The notes under the pieces are model-generated. The model was not told the origin of the DNA and ran no database searches. It was given only the letters and a program-made list of their open reading frames with translations. A stretch of DNA of 64,000 bases from Actinomycetota bacterium (GTDB lineage Bacteria; Actinomycetota; Actinomycetes; S36-B12), in assembly GCA_030645615.1 (NCBI GenBank), contig JAUSNB010000012.1, positions 1 through 64,000 of the forward strand, read 5' to 3'. Shown one piece after another: positions 1 through 7,767 of the stretch; the stretch's first letter is position 1, and each line of letters starts with the position of its first letter. The position numbers and the translations under genes were made by a program.

Positions 1-302
1 CACCCCGGTCGCCAGGTCCCCGTCGACACGATCCGGCGCCACTGCCGCTCGGGGATCTTGCGTACGCGCGCGTCCACGCCGACGACGACCTCCGGCTCCG
101 GGACGGCCGGCGCTGAGCTCTCGGCGGGCGACGACGGGCTCACGGGTGGAGGCGGCAGACTCGCCGAAGGGCCGCTCGACGACGACGGGCTCGACGCGGA
201 GGGCGCGGGTGCACGAGTCGCCGCACGCCATCCGAGGACGGCGACCAGGGCCAAGACGCTCACCACGCCGACGCCGATCGCGGTGTTCACTGCCGGCCTC
301 AT
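1..302 (-). CDS. Secreted protein N-terminus, possible M15-type peptidase (partial)
   Basis: About 100 codons are visible before the gene runs off the left edge of the window. The ATG at 302 overlaps the TGA of the upstream acetyltransferase gene (ATGA), so the two are probably co-transcribed. Residues 5-25 form one hydrophobic segment (signal peptide or membrane anchor). A Ser/Pro-rich linker follows to about residue 65, and then a charged segment ending in WRRIVSTGTWRPG. That last stretch resembles the start of the M15 D-Ala-D-Ala peptidase domain of actinomycetes, but the catalytic His/Asp residues lie outside the window, so the family is only an inference. Confidence 0.5.
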   Translation of the reverse strand, partial: MRPAVNTAIGVGVVSVLALVAVLGWRAATRAPAPSASSPSSSSGPSASLPPPPVSPSSPAESSAPAVPEPEVVVGVDARVRKIPERQWRRIVSTGTWRPG

Positions 303-1015
303 CCCGTGAAGCCGCCCAGAGACAGTCCCATCCTCACCAGTGGACGACCATCACGCGTCACGCTTTCGGACACCACCCGCCAGCCGCGATGCTCGTAGAA
401 GTCGCGGCCAGAGGCGTTCTCCCGCTCGCTGACCAAGTGCAGGCTGGCCGCACGGGCCCGTTTAGCCCCCTCGACGTAGGAACGTAGCAAGGCCGCCCCG
501 ACTCCCCGGCGACGATGCCCCGCCGTCGTGCAGATGTACAGCAGCTCGCCGTGGCGAGGTTCCGCCGACGGGCGGCGTGGCCTCACCGCCCTCGAAACGA
601 ATCGCCGCGCGTACCACAGCGCTCGCAGCCGCGCGAAGTCGCTCCAGAGCGAGGGGCGGCGCACGAGAGCCGAAGCGCCCGCGGCCGCAAGCGCGGGAGA
701 CGCAGGTCCGTTCATGAAGCGGTCATGTGCGTCATTGTCGACGGTACCCACGAGGTATCCCACGAGGCCCGAACCATCGCACTGCTCCGCGATCAGGCCG
801 ATCGCGGCCGGCGAGCGGAAGCACTGCTGGAAGTAGCGCGTCATGAAAGCCGGCCCGAGCCGGGCATAGAAGCCGTCAGGGAACTGCTGAAGGTGGACCT
901 CCACCAGCAAGGCAAGATCGTGCGCCTCGACCAACCGGACATCGAACGCAGCCGGAGCAGCCGTGCCGACGCCGGTCCAAGCAGGGAACAAGGGGAGCTT
1001 GGTCGGCGACGTCAT
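299..1015 (-). CDS. GNAT family N-acetyltransferase
   Basis: This 238-residue cytosolic protein carries a C-terminal GNAT domain that moves an acetyl group from acetyl-CoA to an amine. The acetyl-CoA loop is visible as AGHRRRGVGAALL near residues 163-175, and the terminal GNAT strand as FYEHRGWRVV. The region before it (about 90-145) is longer than in minimal GNAT proteins and Arg-rich. The substrate cannot be told. The gene heads a minus-strand pair with the secreted protein at 302. A CTTGAC-type direct repeat lies 45 bp upstream of the ATG, which suggests it belongs to the regulon of the island. Confidence 0.75.
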   Translation of the reverse strand: MTSPTKLPLFPAWTGVGTAAPAAFDVRLVEAHDLALLVEVHLQQFPDGFYARLGPAFMTRYFQQCFRSPAAIGLIAEQCDGSGLVGYLVGTVDNDAHDRFMNGPASPALAAAGASALVRRPSLWSDFARLRALWYARRFVSRAVRPRRPSAEPRHGELLYICTTAGHRRRGVGAALLRSYVEGAKRARAASLHLVSERENASGRDFYEHRGWRVVSESVTRDGRPLVRMGLSLGGFTG

Positions 1016-1060
1016 GAGTCCACCGTGGGGCCGCGCCGGTACAGGTTCGTTCAGGGAATC

Positions 1061-1077
1061 CTCAAGGAATGGTCAAG
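1061..1077 (-). promoter_or_regulatory. Direct-repeat operator, copy 1 (CTTGAC-N5-CTTGAG)
   Basis: Read on the minus strand, two half-sites CTTGAC and CTTGAG start 11 bp apart. The second ends 45 bp before the ATG of the acetyltransferase. It has the same layout as twelve other copies in the window. The proposed role, a site for the OmpR-type regulators at 2072 or 33001, is inferred from the spacing and from recurrence upstream of genes. Confidence 0.6.
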
Positions 1078-1230
1078 GCGCACCGTGACGGGTTCCTCGC
1101 CGCACTCGGCGGGCGCCGCGAATGCACGCAGAACCTTAACGATCACCGCAGCACGACCTCAAAGGTGCACGCGGATGATGGTCTTCAGAGCCAGTGAAAT
1201 CGAGCGGGCCGGAATGAAGGGAGCACGGCG

Positions 1231-1509
1231 ATGATGGATTGGTACGGAGGTGGCCTCAACGGGGCCGCACCGTTCATGTGGATCGGGATGGGCCTGTTCT
1301 GGATCGTCCTGATCGCCTTGATCATCTTCCTGGTGGTGCGCCTGCTGCCTGGCAGCGGGACTGCAAGCCAGCCGCCTGCCGCATCCGGCCCGCGGACGGA
1401 AGAGTCCGCCGAGCAGATCCTTGACCGGCTGTTCGCCACTGGCGAGATCGATGAGCAGACGTACCGCGCCCGACGAGGCGCGCTTAGCGAAATGAGGAAG
1501 CAGTCATGA
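1231..1509 (+). CDS. Small SHOCT-domain membrane protein (copy A)
   Basis: The protein has 92 residues. One transmembrane segment spans about residues 14-41, and a C-terminal SHOCT motif (about 58-88) contains AEQILDRLFATGEIDEQTYRARR. The start is the first of two ATG codons, preceded by an AAGGGAG ribosome site. It is paralogous to the protein at 32689, which has the same M-M-x-W-Y start, one membrane segment and the same SHOCT tail. Both copies sit directly before an OmpR-type regulator and a histidine kinase, so a sensory or accessory role at the membrane is likely but not shown. Its stop overlaps the next start (ATGA). Confidence 0.85.
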   Translation: MMDWYGGGLNGAAPFMWIGMGLFWIVLIALIIFLVVRLLPGSGTASQPPAASGPRTEESAEQILDRLFATGEIDEQTYRARRGALSEMRKQS

Positions 1510-2069
1510 ACGCATCACGACGCATGTACACGGTGGCCATCGGCGCAGCGAGCGTAGTGCTCGCCGGAACCATGATCGGTGCCGTGGCGTATGCCGCCGA
1601 CGGTGGACCGACCGGGAGCAACGACAGCTCCTGGAACGAGTGGATGAACGGCGGGATGATGAACGGCGGCTGGAACAACGGCGGGATGATGAACGGCGGA
1701 TGGAACAACGGCGGGATGTTCGGACAAGGGTGGAATCAAGGCGCCTCCGAGGATGCTCCTGCAGTGACGCTGGACCAGGCCACGAAGATCGCCGGTGACT
1801 GGATTGCGGCGAACTACCCGGGCGCCACGGTCGGCGCGGGGACACCGATGCCGATCGGGTACTGGTTCGTGGCCAGCAAGGACGGCAGCACCATCGCGCA
1901 CGTCATGGTCAACGACGACACCGGCCAGGTCCTGGCCACCAACGGCCGGAGCTTCGGCGGCATGATGGGCGGCGGGTGGGGCAACGCCACCAATGGCACC
2001 ACAGGAGGCGGAATGATGGGTCAGGGTCGATGGGCTGCATCACCGGCCATGAGCGGTCGCAGCGCCTGA
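1506..2069 (+). CDS. Secreted Met/Gly/Asn/Trp-repeat protein
   Basis: This 187-residue protein has a cleavable-type signal peptide (residues 1-30, ending near AYAAD). A low-complexity region follows, with near-identical units of the form MMNGGWNNGG (residues about 40-72). A central globular part (about 80-145) looks like a PepSY-like fold (ATKIAGDWIAANYPG, then VMVNDDTGQVL). The C-terminal tail is Gly/Met-rich. The many Met residues outside the cell suggest soft-metal (Cu(I)) binding, as in other periplasmic Met-rich proteins; this is inference. It lies between the SHOCT gene and the response regulator in one operon. Confidence 0.8.
   Translation: MNASRRMYTVAIGAASVVLAGTMIGAVAYAADGGPTGSNDSSWNEWMNGGMMNGGWNNGGMMNGGWNNGGMFGQGWNQGASEDAPAVTLDQATKIAGDWIAANYPGATVGAGTPMPIGYWFVASKDGSTIAHVMVNDDTGQVLATNGRSFGGMMGGGWGNATNGTTGGGMMGQGRWAASPAMSGRSA
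1651..1710 (+). repeat. Two 30-bp tandem units coding the Met/Gly/Trp repeat
   Basis: Positions 1651-1680 and 1681-1710 are identical at 29 of 30 bases and in frame within the secreted protein gene. Such high identity indicates a recent duplication, so repeat number probably varies between strains. Confidence 0.85.
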
Positions 2070-2071
2070 CG

Positions 2072-2785
2072 ATGGCCGAAACTGGATCCCAGGACGACCC
2101 GCTGCATGTCCTCGTCATCGAAGACGAGGACATGATCCGGCGGGTCGTCGTGGGCTATCTGGAGCAAGAAGGCTACCGGGTCACGGAGGCTGCGGAAGGT
2201 CACGTGGGCGTCGACCTGGCTCGGAGCGAATCACCGGACGTGTTGGTCCTGGACGTCGGCCTGCCGGGTATCGACGGCATCGAAGTGTGCCGGCAGGTAC
2301 GGGCTTTCACCGACGCGTACATCATCATGCTGACGGCACGCAGTGACGAGGTCGACAAGCTCATCGGACTGTCCGTCGGCGCGGACGACTACCTGACCAA
2401 GCCATTCAGTCCGCGAGAGTTGGTGGCGAGGATCAAGGTCATGCTGCGCCGGCCGAGAGCGCAACCGGTCGCAGGCGACGTGCAGGCACGTGTGTTCGGC
2501 GCGCTCCGGGTCGATCCTGAATCCCGTGAGGTGACCCTTGCGGGTGCGCCCATCGACGTCACCCGCACGGAGTTCGACATCCTGGACGTGCTCAGCGCGA
2601 ATCCGCGCCGCGTGCACAGTCGCGCCCGCCTCGTCGACGAGGTCTGGGGTCAGGGCTGGGTCGGCGACGAAAGGGTCGTGGACGTACACGTCGCCCATAT
2701 CCGCGCCAAGCTCGGCGAGGATGTCGCCGAGCCCCGGTACGTGCTGACCGTTCGAGGCGTCGGGTTCAAGATGGGTCCTGGGTGA
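2072..2785 (+). CDS. OmpR/PhoB-family response regulator (copy A)
   Basis: This 237-residue protein has a receiver domain at residues 11-125 with acidic pocket E17/D18, phosphoacceptor D61 in LVLDVGLPG, and conserved Lys in YLTKPFSPREL. A winged-helix DNA-binding domain follows at about 140-235 (LTRTEFDILDVL type helix, VVDVHVAHIRAKLG recognition region). The ATG at 2072 was preferred over an upstream extension because the extra residues would run into the preceding gene and lack receiver homology. Its stop overlaps the GTG start of the kinase gene, so regulator and kinase form a cognate pair. It is a close paralogue of the regulator at 33001. Confidence 0.92.
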   Translation: MAETGSQDDPLHVLVIEDEDMIRRVVVGYLEQEGYRVTEAAEGHVGVDLARSESPDVLVLDVGLPGIDGIEVCRQVRAFTDAYIIMLTARSDEVDKLIGLSVGADDYLTKPFSPRELVARIKVMLRRPRAQPVAGDVQARVFGALRVDPESREVTLAGAPIDVTRTEFDILDVLSANPRRVHSRARLVDEVWGQGWVGDERVVDVHVAHIRAKLGEDVAEPRYVLTVRGVGFKMGPG

Positions 2786-3891
2786 GCGGGCCCGGCGATC
2801 CGCGCGGGCCCCGGTTGCGCACGCGCATCCTGGGCGCCATGGCGCTGGTGGTCCTTGCCGGTGCCGGAACCCTCGTCATCGTCTCTCTCCTGCTCGCCCC
2901 GGCGATCTTCTACAACCACCTCCAACAGGCCGGGCTCGCCCGGAACGACGTGCTCGCCACCCACGTGGACGAGGGATTCGCGACCGCGATCGTCGTCTCG
3001 ACCCTTGTGGGGGTCAGCATCGCCACGGCCGTTGCCGCCGCGATGGCGACACTCGTGTCGCGGCGCATTAGCCGGCCCGTCGCCATCGCGGCTTCGGCGA
3101 CCACCCGGCTCGCGAACGGCGACTACTCGGCCAGGGTCCCGTCACCTCGCATGGGTCCGGAGCTCGATTCCCTGGCAGACGGCGTCAACTCCCTGGCGGA
3201 ACGGCTCGAAGCCACCGAGGGAGCACGCATCCGGCTCATGGCCGACCTGGCCCACGAGCTCCGCACGCCGCTGGCCGCCATCGATGCCACCGTCGAAGCG
3301 ATCACCGACGGCGTGCTAGCAGCGGACGAGCAGACCCTGGCGACCTTGACTGCAAACGCCCAGCGGCTTTCGCGCTTGGTTGACGACGTTGCCTCCGTTT
3401 CCCGCGCCGAGGAGCGCTCCTTCCGGCTGACCATCTCCGAGGTGGACCTGGCTGAGCTTGCCCGACTGGCGATTGCCAGCACCTCGGCTCTCGTGACAGC
3501 CAACGGAGTCGACGTCACCGCACCGCCGGGACTCGGGCCGCTAGTGCGTGTGGACCGCGATCGCATCCTCGAAGTGATCGGCCAGCTGCTCGCCAACGCG
3601 CTCAACGCGTGCTCGCCCGGGGACCGCATCACGGTAGAAGTGTCGTCATCCGGCTCGGACGCCCTGCTCACGGTCAGCGATACCGGGACCGGCTTCGCGC
3701 CCGACGATGCCGATCGACTGTTCCAGCGATTCTTCCGTGCGAGCCCGACGCATTCACCGGGCGCGGGCAGCGGCATCGGGCTCACCATCGCGAGGTCCCT
3801 TACCGAGGCGCACGGCGGAACCCTTAGGGCGGCGAGCGCCGGACCAGGCACAGGAGCCACATTCACGCTGACGCTTCCTAAGCCTGCCTGA
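2782..3891 (+). CDS. Sensor histidine kinase (copy A)
   Basis: This 369-residue membrane kinase is the partner of the regulator at 2072. There are two transmembrane segments (about 14-38 and 68-92) with only about 30 residues outside between them, then HAMP (95-145). The dimerisation helix carries the phosphorylated H158 in DLAHELRTPLAA. The ATPase domain (250-365) has N-box LLANALNACSPGD and G-boxes DTGTGFAP and GSGIGLTIA. The tiny external loop leaves little room for a ligand domain, so sensing through the membrane or a partner such as the SHOCT protein is plausible. The GTG start overlaps the regulator stop (GTGA). Confidence 0.92.
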   Translation: MSGPGDPRGPRLRTRILGAMALVVLAGAGTLVIVSLLLAPAIFYNHLQQAGLARNDVLATHVDEGFATAIVVSTLVGVSIATAVAAAMATLVSRRISRPVAIAASATTRLANGDYSARVPSPRMGPELDSLADGVNSLAERLEATEGARIRLMADLAHELRTPLAAIDATVEAITDGVLAADEQTLATLTANAQRLSRLVDDVASVSRAEERSFRLTISEVDLAELARLAIASTSALVTANGVDVTAPPGLGPLVRVDRDRILEVIGQLLANALNACSPGDRITVEVSSSGSDALLTVSDTGTGFAPDDADRLFQRFFRASPTHSPGAGSGIGLTIARSLTEAHGGTLRAASAGPGTGATFTLTLPKPA

Positions 3892-3932
3892 GCCGGGCAC
3901 TTGCGTCGTCCGATGCCGTCGGAACCTGCACG

Positions 3933-4096
3933 TCAAGCCCTACCTGCCCTTTCCAGCGCGGAAACGAGCTGCGCGGTCGTCGGTGAGCCTTGGAGCCCCT
4001 CCGGAGTGCGGTACAGGCGGCACGACGGCCCACCAGGATCGTCGGCGATCCCCGGAAGCCTGCGGCCTCCGCCCTGGCCGGCGTGTCAATCACTGG
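3933..4096 (-). pseudogene. C-terminal remnant of a thioredoxin-fold protein
   Basis: Read on the minus strand, one frame gives AEAAGFRGSPTILVG. After a frame change a second frame gives PSCRLYRTPEGLQGSPTTAQL and ends at TGA 3933. Together they resemble the C-terminus of small thioredoxin-fold proteins (GSPT-[IV]-L-[IV]-DGRDPF ... SCR-[IL]-YRT) often found with metal-resistance genes, with the DGRDPF part missing. No N-terminus is present. I read it as a decayed gene that followed the redoxin gene at 4750; family assignment is by pattern only. Confidence 0.45.
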
Positions 4097-4123
4097 AGCG
4101 TCGCCTGCACGCGGCCCAAACCC

Positions 4124-4750
4124 TCAGCCGGCCAGCGCACCCACGGCCTGGGCCAGCAGGTCATCGGGATTGAGCCACATTCCGGGGTACTCCCCATACC
4201 AGCGCTGCATTCCGTTGGCGTCGATCACGACGAAGCTGTGCCCAGGCAGGTTCGAGTGCATCCCCTTCCCAATGGTCCCGTAGGCCGCGGACACCGCGCC
4301 GTCATCGAGAAGGAATGGCGTGCGCACGTCGTTGAGAGCCATGTCAGCGACGATCTGCTCGCGCGTGTTCATCACGATGGGCAGGACCACCAGGTTCGCG
4401 GCGGCGAACTGGCTGCTGGCTTTCTCGATCTCCGCCATCTGGACCAGGCACGACTGGCATCCGGCGCCTTCGCTGAAGTAGAGCACGACGTTCTGTCCAC
4501 GGAAGTCGCTGAGGCTGCGCGTCTCACCGCTCGTGTCCGTGAGGGTGAAGGGAGGTGCCGCGCGCATCGCCGTCGACTCGTTGGGTCGGCTAGTCGCCAG
4601 GCCCACCGCGACTGCGGCAGCGATGAGCACTACTCCGGCGCCCCACGCGAACCGAGCCGTGCGGCGGCTCTTCCGGGACTTCTGCTCGTCGCTCGCCTCG
4701 AGTTCGCGGATCGACCGCCCGCGCTGCCTGGTGGCACGTCCACTGGTCAC
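4124..4750 (-). CDS. Membrane-anchored redoxin (AhpC/TSA-like, CxxC)
   Basis: This 208-residue protein has a basic cytoplasmic N-terminus, one membrane segment (about 34-53) and an extracytoplasmic redoxin domain (65-205). The active-site pair is C98-Q-S-C101. DTSGETRSLSDFRGQNVVLYF is the usual start of the fold. It probably reduces or exchanges disulfides outside the membrane using electrons relayed by the CcdA-type protein encoded just upstream, whose stop overlaps this ATG. It is the last intact gene of the three-gene operon 6047 to 4124. Confidence 0.8.
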   Translation of the reverse strand: MTSGRATRQRGRSIRELEASDEQKSRKSRRTARFAWGAGVVLIAAAVAVGLATSRPNESTAMRAAPPFTLTDTSGETRSLSDFRGQNVVLYFSEGAGCQSCLVQMAEIEKASSQFAAANLVVLPIVMNTREQIVADMALNDVRTPFLLDDGAVSAAYGTIGKGMHSNLPGHSFVVIDANGMQRWYGEYPGMWLNPDDLLAQAVGALAG

Positions 4751-5730
4751 TTGCCTACCTCCTTGTTGCTGGTTGACCCGGATCCGGACGGGTGGCAGTG
4801 TCCTGGTCCGGCTTCGGCGCCTGGCGGATTCTGATCAGGGACGTCCGGCCCGGACGTCTGCCGCCGGTCCGGTGCTCGTCGACGAAGCGTGGCCATCACG
4901 AACACTCCCGCAAGCAGGACCAGGCCCAATCCGAGGAAGGCCTCGGGCACAGGGGCCAGCCACGCCTGGATCTGGGCGAACGCGACTGCGATGCCGGTGC
5001 CGACGGCCACCTGGAAGCCGGGGCCGGTCGTCATCGTTCCGGTGTCGGCCAGGTACAAGACGAAGGCGCCCATGATCGCGAAGGCGGCGGCTACGCCGAT
5101 GTTGATCGTGTTGGTGTGCAACGTGCGTCCGCGGGGCAGGTGGAGCGTCACCGGGCGCGCCTGCAGGAAGCGGCGCTCGCCGAGCCGGAACCGGTCCCAC
5201 AGCAGGGCCATGACCAGGAGCGGGAAGACCATGCCGAAGACGTAGGCCAGCCCGAGTATCAGGCCCCCGACGGCATTCCCGGACAGGGCGGAAAGGGTCA
5301 TGACGCCGACCAGCACGGGGGCGCAGCACGCGGACGCGACACCCGAGAAGACGCCGAGGGCGAAGAAGCTGGCGGAGTCTCCCCCGCGGGTATCGGGTGC
5401 GCGCAGGAAGGATGGCAGGCTCCACATGCGGCCGCTGAGCGACCACGCGGCCAGCAGGAGCATGAGGATCCCTCCGGCCGCGTACAGCCACTGGTGGTAC
5501 TGGGCGATCGCTGCCGACAACAGGCTCATCCCGAGAGTTAGGGGAATCAGCACCATGGCCAATCCGGCCGCGAATACGAAGGTCAGCGGAAGGAGGCGCC
5601 AGCGACGGTTCTTAACAGCCACCGCAAGGTAGCTCGGAGCCAGGAAGACGATGCAGCAGGGGGCGAACAGGGCGACGCCGCCCGCGAGGAATGCCGCAAG
5701 CACGGATCCCGTTGTCAGCAGGTCGGTCAT
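4747..5730 (-). CDS. CcdA/DsbD-type transmembrane electron carrier (copy 1)
   Basis: This 327-residue protein has about eight membrane segments in residues 10-270. The characteristic Cys near the first helix lies in FAPCCIVFLAPSYL, and a second one in ASACCAPVLVGV. This family passes reducing equivalents from cytoplasmic thioredoxin to extracytoplasmic thiol proteins. The C-terminal 40 residues are hydrophilic and not conserved. It sits between a glutaredoxin-like gene (stop overlaps this start) and the redoxin at 4750, which supports a complete thiol relay. It differs clearly in sequence from the second CcdA-type gene at 7762. Confidence 0.82.
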   Translation of the reverse strand: MTDLLTTGSVLAAFLAGGVALFAPCCIVFLAPSYLAVAVKNRRWRLLPLTFVFAAGLAMVLIPLTLGMSLLSAAIAQYHQWLYAAGGILMLLLAAWSLSGRMWSLPSFLRAPDTRGGDSASFFALGVFSGVASACCAPVLVGVMTLSALSGNAVGGLILGLAYVFGMVFPLLVMALLWDRFRLGERRFLQARPVTLHLPRGRTLHTNTINIGVAAAFAIMGAFVLYLADTGTMTTGPGFQVAVGTGIAVAFAQIQAWLAPVPEAFLGLGLVLLAGVFVMATLRRRAPDRRQTSGPDVPDQNPPGAEAGPGHCHPSGSGSTSNKEVGK

Positions 5731-6047
5731 GGCGTGCTCGGCTGACGGACGGCCGCCTTCTCGGCGAGCAGCTTGCGGAGGCGACCCCGAGGCAGTCGCC
5801 CCGAGCTGACGTATTCACCATCGAGGAGCACCAATGGGCTCATCGACGCACCGAACTGCTGGATCAGGCCCGAGCCCTCGGGGCTCGTGAAGCGCACCCG
5901 AGTGACGCGGAGGGGGTGTTCCCGCGCGATCTCGGCGATCGCGGACTCGGCATCTGCACAGAAGTGACAGCCGGGTGAAGCGACAATGGTCACCTCGGGC
6001 AGGAGGGTCGCTGGCCCATCGTGCTCAAGCGCCGTTTCAGTGTTCAT
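5727..6047 (-). CDS. Glutaredoxin/thioredoxin-like protein (CxxC)
   Basis: This 106-residue soluble protein has active site C27-H-F-C30 in VASPGCHFC and cis-proline-like SPLVLLDGEYVSSGR. The size and C-terminal R-L-P-R-G-R-L-R element match the small glutaredoxin-like proteins of actinomycetes. It is first in the operon with the CcdA-type carrier and the redoxin. Its promoter region has direct-repeat operator copy 2, 44 bp before the ATG. Confidence 0.8.
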   Translation of the reverse strand: MNTETALEHDGPATLLPEVTIVASPGCHFCADAESAIAEIAREHPLRVTRVRFTSPEGSGLIQQFGASMSPLVLLDGEYVSSGRLPRGRLRKLLAEKAAVRQPSTP

Positions 6048-6091
6048 GCTGCGAGTGTCTGACCCACTAGAGCAAGGATCGGAAAGTTCCG

Positions 6092-6108
6092 ATCAAGGTT
6101 TCGTCAAG
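6092..6108 (-). promoter_or_regulatory. Direct-repeat operator, copy 2
   Basis: On the minus strand CTTGAC and CTTGAT start 11 bp apart, ending 44 bp before the ATG of the glutaredoxin-like gene. The distance is the same, within one or two bases, as for the copies before 1015, 16858 and 34897. Confidence 0.6.
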
Positions 6109-6183
6109 GTGCCTGCCGCAGGCCCCGGCGTCGGCTTCCTGCGGGACTTTCGACCTGCCGCGACACTGTCCTTGTGCCTGCTG

Positions 6184-6405
6184 TCAGCGATTGGTGCTGT
6201 CGCGGTCATCGACATGGTGGTCCGACGAGGAGTCCATGCCGTGCCCGCCCATCATCACCATCATCACGATCATCATCAGCGGGCACGCGAGGATGAACGC
6301 AAAGGGGAGGACTGTCGCCAGCGGCAGGCCCGCCCAGACCAGCACCACGACGACGAGGGCGCCAACGGCTGCCGTGCCGGCTACGTGCTTCATGGACATG
6401 TTCAT
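6184..6405 (-). CDS. DUF2933-like small membrane protein (copy 1)
   Basis: This 73-residue protein starts MNMSMKHVAGTAAVGALVV. It has two membrane segments (about 8-26 and 29-50), a Met-rich end of helix 2 (CPLMMIVMMVMMGG) and a His/Asp-rich tail. The start was placed at ATG 6405 because a GGAGAGG ribosome site precedes it and because it then aligns from residue 1 with the paralogue at 18155. Met and His clusters suit Cu(I) contact; function is not established for the family. Operator copy 3 lies 82 bp upstream. Confidence 0.85.
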   Translation of the reverse strand: MNMSMKHVAGTAAVGALVVVVLVWAGLPLATVLPFAFILACPLMMIVMMVMMGGHGMDSSSDHHVDDRDSTNR

Positions 6406-6487
6406 GATGAGCCTCTCCAACGTGGGCGCTGAGTGGCGCCATGCGCCAACCATCTGCCCGGGTTTCTGCATTTCCCCCACAGCCCCG

Positions 6488-6504
6488 GTCAAGGTTTGCT
6501 CAAG
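6488..6504 (-). promoter_or_regulatory. Direct-repeat operator, copy 3
   Basis: On the minus strand CTTGAG and CTTGAC start 11 bp apart, facing the DUF2933-like gene at 6405 (82 bp). It also lies 60 bp before the divergent DUF2752 gene at 6565 and could serve both. Confidence 0.55.
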
Positions 6505-6564
6505 GAGTGGGCCACGTCCCGCCGCACGCTTGGAGGATGCGGTTGAACGCGGCACGCTTATGCC

Positions 6565-7005
6565 GTGGCCCAGCCATCCATCGCCCTAGCCGTCACCCGG
6601 TCGGATGGCCACCGCACCCTCACGTGGCTGGCACTCGGGGCGCTCGCGGTGGCCCTCGGCCTCGCCGTGCTGGGGCTCCCCGCAGTCGACCTCCACGGGC
6701 CGCTGCACCGCCTGGGAATCATGGATCCCTTCTGCGGAGGCACCCGCGCAGCCCGCTACACGATGCTCGGTCAGTTCGGGCTCGCCTGGACCTACAACCC
6801 GCTTGGCATCGCGGCGGTCGGAGCGGCCGGCCTCCTCGCCGTGCGTGCCTCCGTGGGAGCGGCCTTCCACCGGTGGATCCACGTCCAGGTCACGTGGACC
6901 CCGCGCCTTCGGTGGCTGCTCGTCGGTCTGGTGGTCGTGGTCCTGATGGCACTCGAGGCTCGGCAGCAGGCGATCGCATCCCTGCTCATGCAAGGCGCCC
7001 CCTAG
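6565..7005 (+). CDS. DUF2752 family membrane protein
   Basis: This 146-residue protein has three membrane segments (about 17-37, 70-90 and 112-135). It carries the family signature of Pro/Cys before a Gly-rich turn and Thr-Arg-Ala, seen as GIMDPFCGGTRAARY at residues 51-65. The role of DUF2752 is unknown. The start is a GTG; an ATG at 6560 is in another frame. Its 3' end converges on the CcdA-type gene copy 2. Confidence 0.75.
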   Translation: MAQPSIALAVTRSDGHRTLTWLALGALAVALGLAVLGLPAVDLHGPLHRLGIMDPFCGGTRAARYTMLGQFGLAWTYNPLGIAAVGAAGLLAVRASVGAAFHRWIHVQVTWTPRLRWLLVGLVVVVLMALEARQQAIASLLMQGAP

Positions 7006-7029
7006 AGCGGGGTACGGCCGCGGAGCCTG

Positions 7030-7762
7030 TCACAGGACCGTCTCGAACCCGCCGATCTGCACGCGCATCCAGATGCTCAGTTCCGTCCACGCACCCGTGA
7101 CGAGCAGCAGGCCGATGGCCACCATCGCCACTCCGCTGATCCGGAGGATGAGCGGTGTCCGCCGGCGAGCCCAGGAGACCGTGGAGACCGTGGAGTCGAA
7201 CGCCAGGCCGACCACCATGAACGGCACGCCCAGGCCGATGCAGTACGCGACGGACAGGAGGGCTCCGCGGGCGGCGCTGGCCTCGGTGAACGCGAGGGTC
7301 TGCACGACGGCGAGGACCGGCCCGATGCAGGGCGCCCAGCCCAGGCCGAACACGACGCCGAGCACCGGTGCTCCCCACAGGCCTCGGGACGGCCGGTGGG
7401 CCGACCGCCACTCGCGATTGAGTGCGGGTAGGTCGAGCAGGTAGGCGACTCCCATGGCCACGACCAGCACGCCGAGCACCCGGGTCAGGGGCTCCTGGTA
7501 GGCGAGGAGCTGGGCCCCCAGGCCGCCGAACATCAGGCCGAAGGAGACGAATACGCCGGTGAACCCGGCGACGATGCCACGGAGCGATACGCACGCCGGA
7601 GCGACGCTGGTTCGCCTGCTGGCTCGCGGACATGCCGGTGACGTAGGCGACATACCCCGGCGCTAGCGGCAGCACGCACGGGCTGAGGAACGAGACCAGG
7701 CCCGCGGCGAGTGCCAGCGGAATGGCTAGCAGCAGAGATCCGGACTGGACGACGTCGCCCAC
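7030..7762 (-). pseudogene. ccdA: CcdA-type thiol electron carrier (copy 2), frameshifted
   Basis: A GTG start at 7762 gives a typical CcdA N-terminus with FLSPCVLPLAPGYVAYVTG. After about residue 55 this frame loses homology, and the family sequence resumes in another frame from GIVAGFTGVFVSFGLMFGG to the stop at 7030, including the second Cys in LGWAPCIGPVLAVVQ. The shift lies near 7585-7610 and needs a one-base change. Six membrane segments would be present in the joined product. It follows a TlpA-like gene by 5 bp. Without a second read I cannot tell a real mutation from a sequencing error. Confidence 0.75.
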
Positions 7763-7767
7763 TCGGG

